The notes under the pieces: generated by a model
Told to the model about the DNA's origin: nothing
Seen by the model: the letters and a program-made list of their open reading frames with translations, nothing else
Database searches by the model: none
Source of the DNA: CAMCHP01 sp036835325
Lineage (GTDB): Bacteria; Bacteroidota; Bacteroidia; Flavobacteriales_D; Sanyastnellaceae
Direction of reading: 5' to 3'
DNA length: 64,000 nucleotides
NCBI GenBank assembly: GCA_036835325.1
Contig: DAITMF010000004.1
Coordinates: forward strand, 1-64,000
Program-made: the position numbers and the translations under genes
Shown: piece by piece, positions 62,463-64,000 of the stretch
Position numbering within the stretch: position 1 is the first letter of the stretch
Layout: every line of letters starts with the position of its first letter

Positions 62463-63826
62463 ACCACTCCCCTGCCCACATCGCCATCGCCGGAGCAGGC
62501 CTCGTAGGCAGTTTGCTCGCGGTGATCATGGCCCGTCGCGGACACCGAGTTTCGGTGTTCGAACGCCGAAACGACCCCCGCGAAACCGGTTACATCGGCG
62601 GACGATCAATCAACCTCGCCCTCTCTGACCGCGGCTGGAAAGCCCTCGAGCTCGCAGGCATCGCCGATGACGTGCGTGCAATGGCCATCCCAATGTACGG
62701 CCGCATGATGCATGCCGTTGACGGAGAACTCACCTTTCAGCCTTATGGCAAAGATGGGCAGGCCATCTACTCGGTTCCGCGCGGAGGCCTGAACAAACTC
62801 CTCATCCAACTCGCTGACCGCAACGACAACGTCGACATGCACTTTGCGCATGCCGTCACAGACATTGATCTTGACACCGCCACGCTTCACCTCGCTGACC
62901 CTGCCGGGCAGCACCTCGAAGTGCAGGCCGACCGCATTTTTGGCACCGACGGCGCATTCTCGGCCGTGCGCAGCCGAATGATGCGCACTGACCGGTTCAA
63001 CTACGAACAGCGCTTTCTTGACCACGGATACAAAGAACTCAGCATTGGGGCAAATCCTGATGGGTCGCACCAACTTGAAACCAATGCCCTCCACATCTGG
63101 CCGCGCGGCGAGTTCATGCTTATCGCGCTCCCCAACCCCGACGGCAGCTTCACCTGCACACTGTTCTTCCCTTACGAAGGCAAGGTTTCGTTCAATTCCC
63201 TCACCACAGATGAGGCAGTAACCCGCTTCATGGAAGACAACTTCGCCGATGTCATCCCGCTCATTCCTGATTACCTAAAACAGTGGCACGGTAACCCAAC
63301 CTCATCGTTGATTATGGTGACCTGTTCACCCTGGAACTACGGCGACAAAGTGTGCCTCCTCGGCGATGCATCGCACGCCATCGTACCCTTTTATGGCCAA
63401 GGTATGAACAGCGGATTTGAAGATTGCACGGTGCTCAGCCGAATCCTCGACGAAACCGGCAACGATTGGTCAACCGCACTGCCAAAGTTTGCCCGCGAGC
63501 GCAAACCTCAAACCGACGGCATCCTTGAGCTGGCCTTGCGCAACTACATCGAAATGCGCGACAAAACCGCCGATCCGGCATTCCTCCTCCAGAAAAAAAT
63601 CGAGGCCCGATTCAGCAAACGCCATCCTGAAAAATGGATCCCGCTCTATTCGCAAGTCACCTTCTCGCACATCCCCTACGATAAAGCCCTCGCCGCCGGA
63701 GACGTGCAAGATGCCATCATGAAACGCGTTATGAACCGCAGCGATATCGAAACCGTTTGGGACAGCGACGAGGTTGAAGCCGCCATCCTCCACGAACTTG
63801 AGCAACTGCACGCTGTGAACAACTGA
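62459..63826 (+). CDS. kmo: Kynurenine 3-monooxygenase
   Basis: 455 aa FAD monooxygenase converting kynurenine to 3-hydroxykynurenine. FAD motif IAIAGAGLVGSLLAVIMARRGH, the GG and DG motifs GYIGGRSINLALSDRGW and GDASHAIVPFYGQGMNSGFEDC. The C-terminal helical extension matches KMO. Coupled to metB by ATGA; a shared role in cysteine or tryptophan-derived metabolism is inferred only from this. Other kyn genes are not in the window. Confidence 0.93.
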   Translation: MNHSPAHIAIAGAGLVGSLLAVIMARRGHRVSVFERRNDPRETGYIGGRSINLALSDRGWKALELAGIADDVRAMAIPMYGRMMHAVDGELTFQPYGKDGQAIYSVPRGGLNKLLIQLADRNDNVDMHFAHAVTDIDLDTATLHLADPAGQHLEVQADRIFGTDGAFSAVRSRMMRTDRFNYEQRFLDHGYKELSIGANPDGSHQLETNALHIWPRGEFMLIALPNPDGSFTCTLFFPYEGKVSFNSLTTDEAVTRFMEDNFADVIPLIPDYLKQWHGNPTSSLIMVTCSPWNYGDKVCLLGDASHAIVPFYGQGMNSGFEDCTVLSRILDETGNDWSTALPKFARERKPQTDGILELALRNYIEMRDKTADPAFLLQKKIEARFSKRHPEKWIPLYSQVTFSHIPYDKALAAGDVQDAIMKRVMNRSDIETVWDSDEVEAAILHELEQLHAVNN

Positions 63827-63872
63827 CCCAACCGCGCAACGTTTGCCCCGCTTTTCACGTTACATTCGTAGT

Positions 63873-64000
63873 ATGAGGTACTTCGTCGCGTTTGCTTTTT
63901 TGTTTTTCGCCTTCGGCGGATGGGGACAAACCGGTCGCCAAAACAGGCCTTTGTACCAAATCGGAAACCAGTTCGGCAACAAAGGATGGCACATTGCCCC
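63873..64000 (+). CDS. Start of an exported protein, cut by window end
   Basis: First ~42 residues only. Signal peptide RYFVAFAFLFFAFGGWGQ then TGRQNRPLYQIGNQFGNKGW, similar to the starts of Bacteroidota outer-membrane or T9SS-linked proteins. ATG at 63873 follows a TACATTCG element. Confidence 0.6.
   Translation, partial: MRYFVAFAFLFFAFGGWGQTGRQNRPLYQIGNQFGNKGWHIA

Overview
This window is a chromosomal stretch of a Bacteroidota bacterium, most likely a marine or wastewater Flavobacteriales-type lineage with fairly high GC. The evidence is a set of type IX secretion (T9SS) parts and substrates (PorZ, a PorP/SprF-type barrel, type A and type B C-terminal sorting domains), an alternative complex III (act) operon fused to cytochrome oxidase genes, a SusC-style TonB receptor, and promoters with the Bacteroidota -7 element TAnnTTTG. 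No phage, IS element, CRISPR array, rRNA or intact tRNA was seen.

Layout. 1-634: tandem cassette of a small GIY-YIG nuclease ORF between copies of a 165-bp tail that looks like a disrupted tRNA plus terminator. 635-6433: DNA repair block (queG, an error-prone dnaE, divergent dinB, ruvC). 6464-9479: flippase-like membrane protein, glycosyltransferase, OppC/DppC-type permease. 9621-18909: secreted M36 metallopeptidase, an AAA ATPase/WYL regulator pair, a large unknown surface protein, a vanadium haloperoxidase-like T9SS substrate. 19075-22277: likely copper or heavy-metal uptake operon (HYC_CC_PP protein, HMA protein, TonB receptor). 22413-27025: multi-PAS histidine kinase, a 63-aa conserved protein, purK. 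27167-32489: translationally coupled four-gene PorP/SprF locus plus a further barrel protein. 32607-37631: large secreted repeat proteins and a frameshifted lipoprotein gene. 37724-49546: actABCDEF-coxBA, the main quinol-to-oxygen respiratory chain. 49799-55115: SPOR protein, then rimP-nusA-infB. 55316-64000: MORN-repeat protein, AlbA/Schlafen-type protein, porZ, a second flippase-like protein, metB, kmo and the start of another secreted protein.

How it fits together. The act-cox operon passes electrons from quinol through ActA/ActE hemes directly to the CuA site of CoxB. The secreted proteins are exported by Sec and then by T9SS; PorZ belongs to the T9SS attachment complex, and the PorP-type barrel sits in one operon with a type B substrate, which suggests they act as a pair. 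The dnaE/dinB pair shares a short intergenic region with inverted repeats and two promoters, as expected for a damage-induced mutagenic polymerase set.

The observations most worth a second look are the GIY-YIG/tRNA-like tandem cassette (1-634), a strongly over-represented 9-mer GGATGGATG (about 19 sites by eye in 64 kb, in coding and non-coding DNA and on both strands), a duplicated promoter-plus-leader palindrome (32448-32519 and 36832-36897), and two genes in which the expected start codon of a signal peptide reads ATA.
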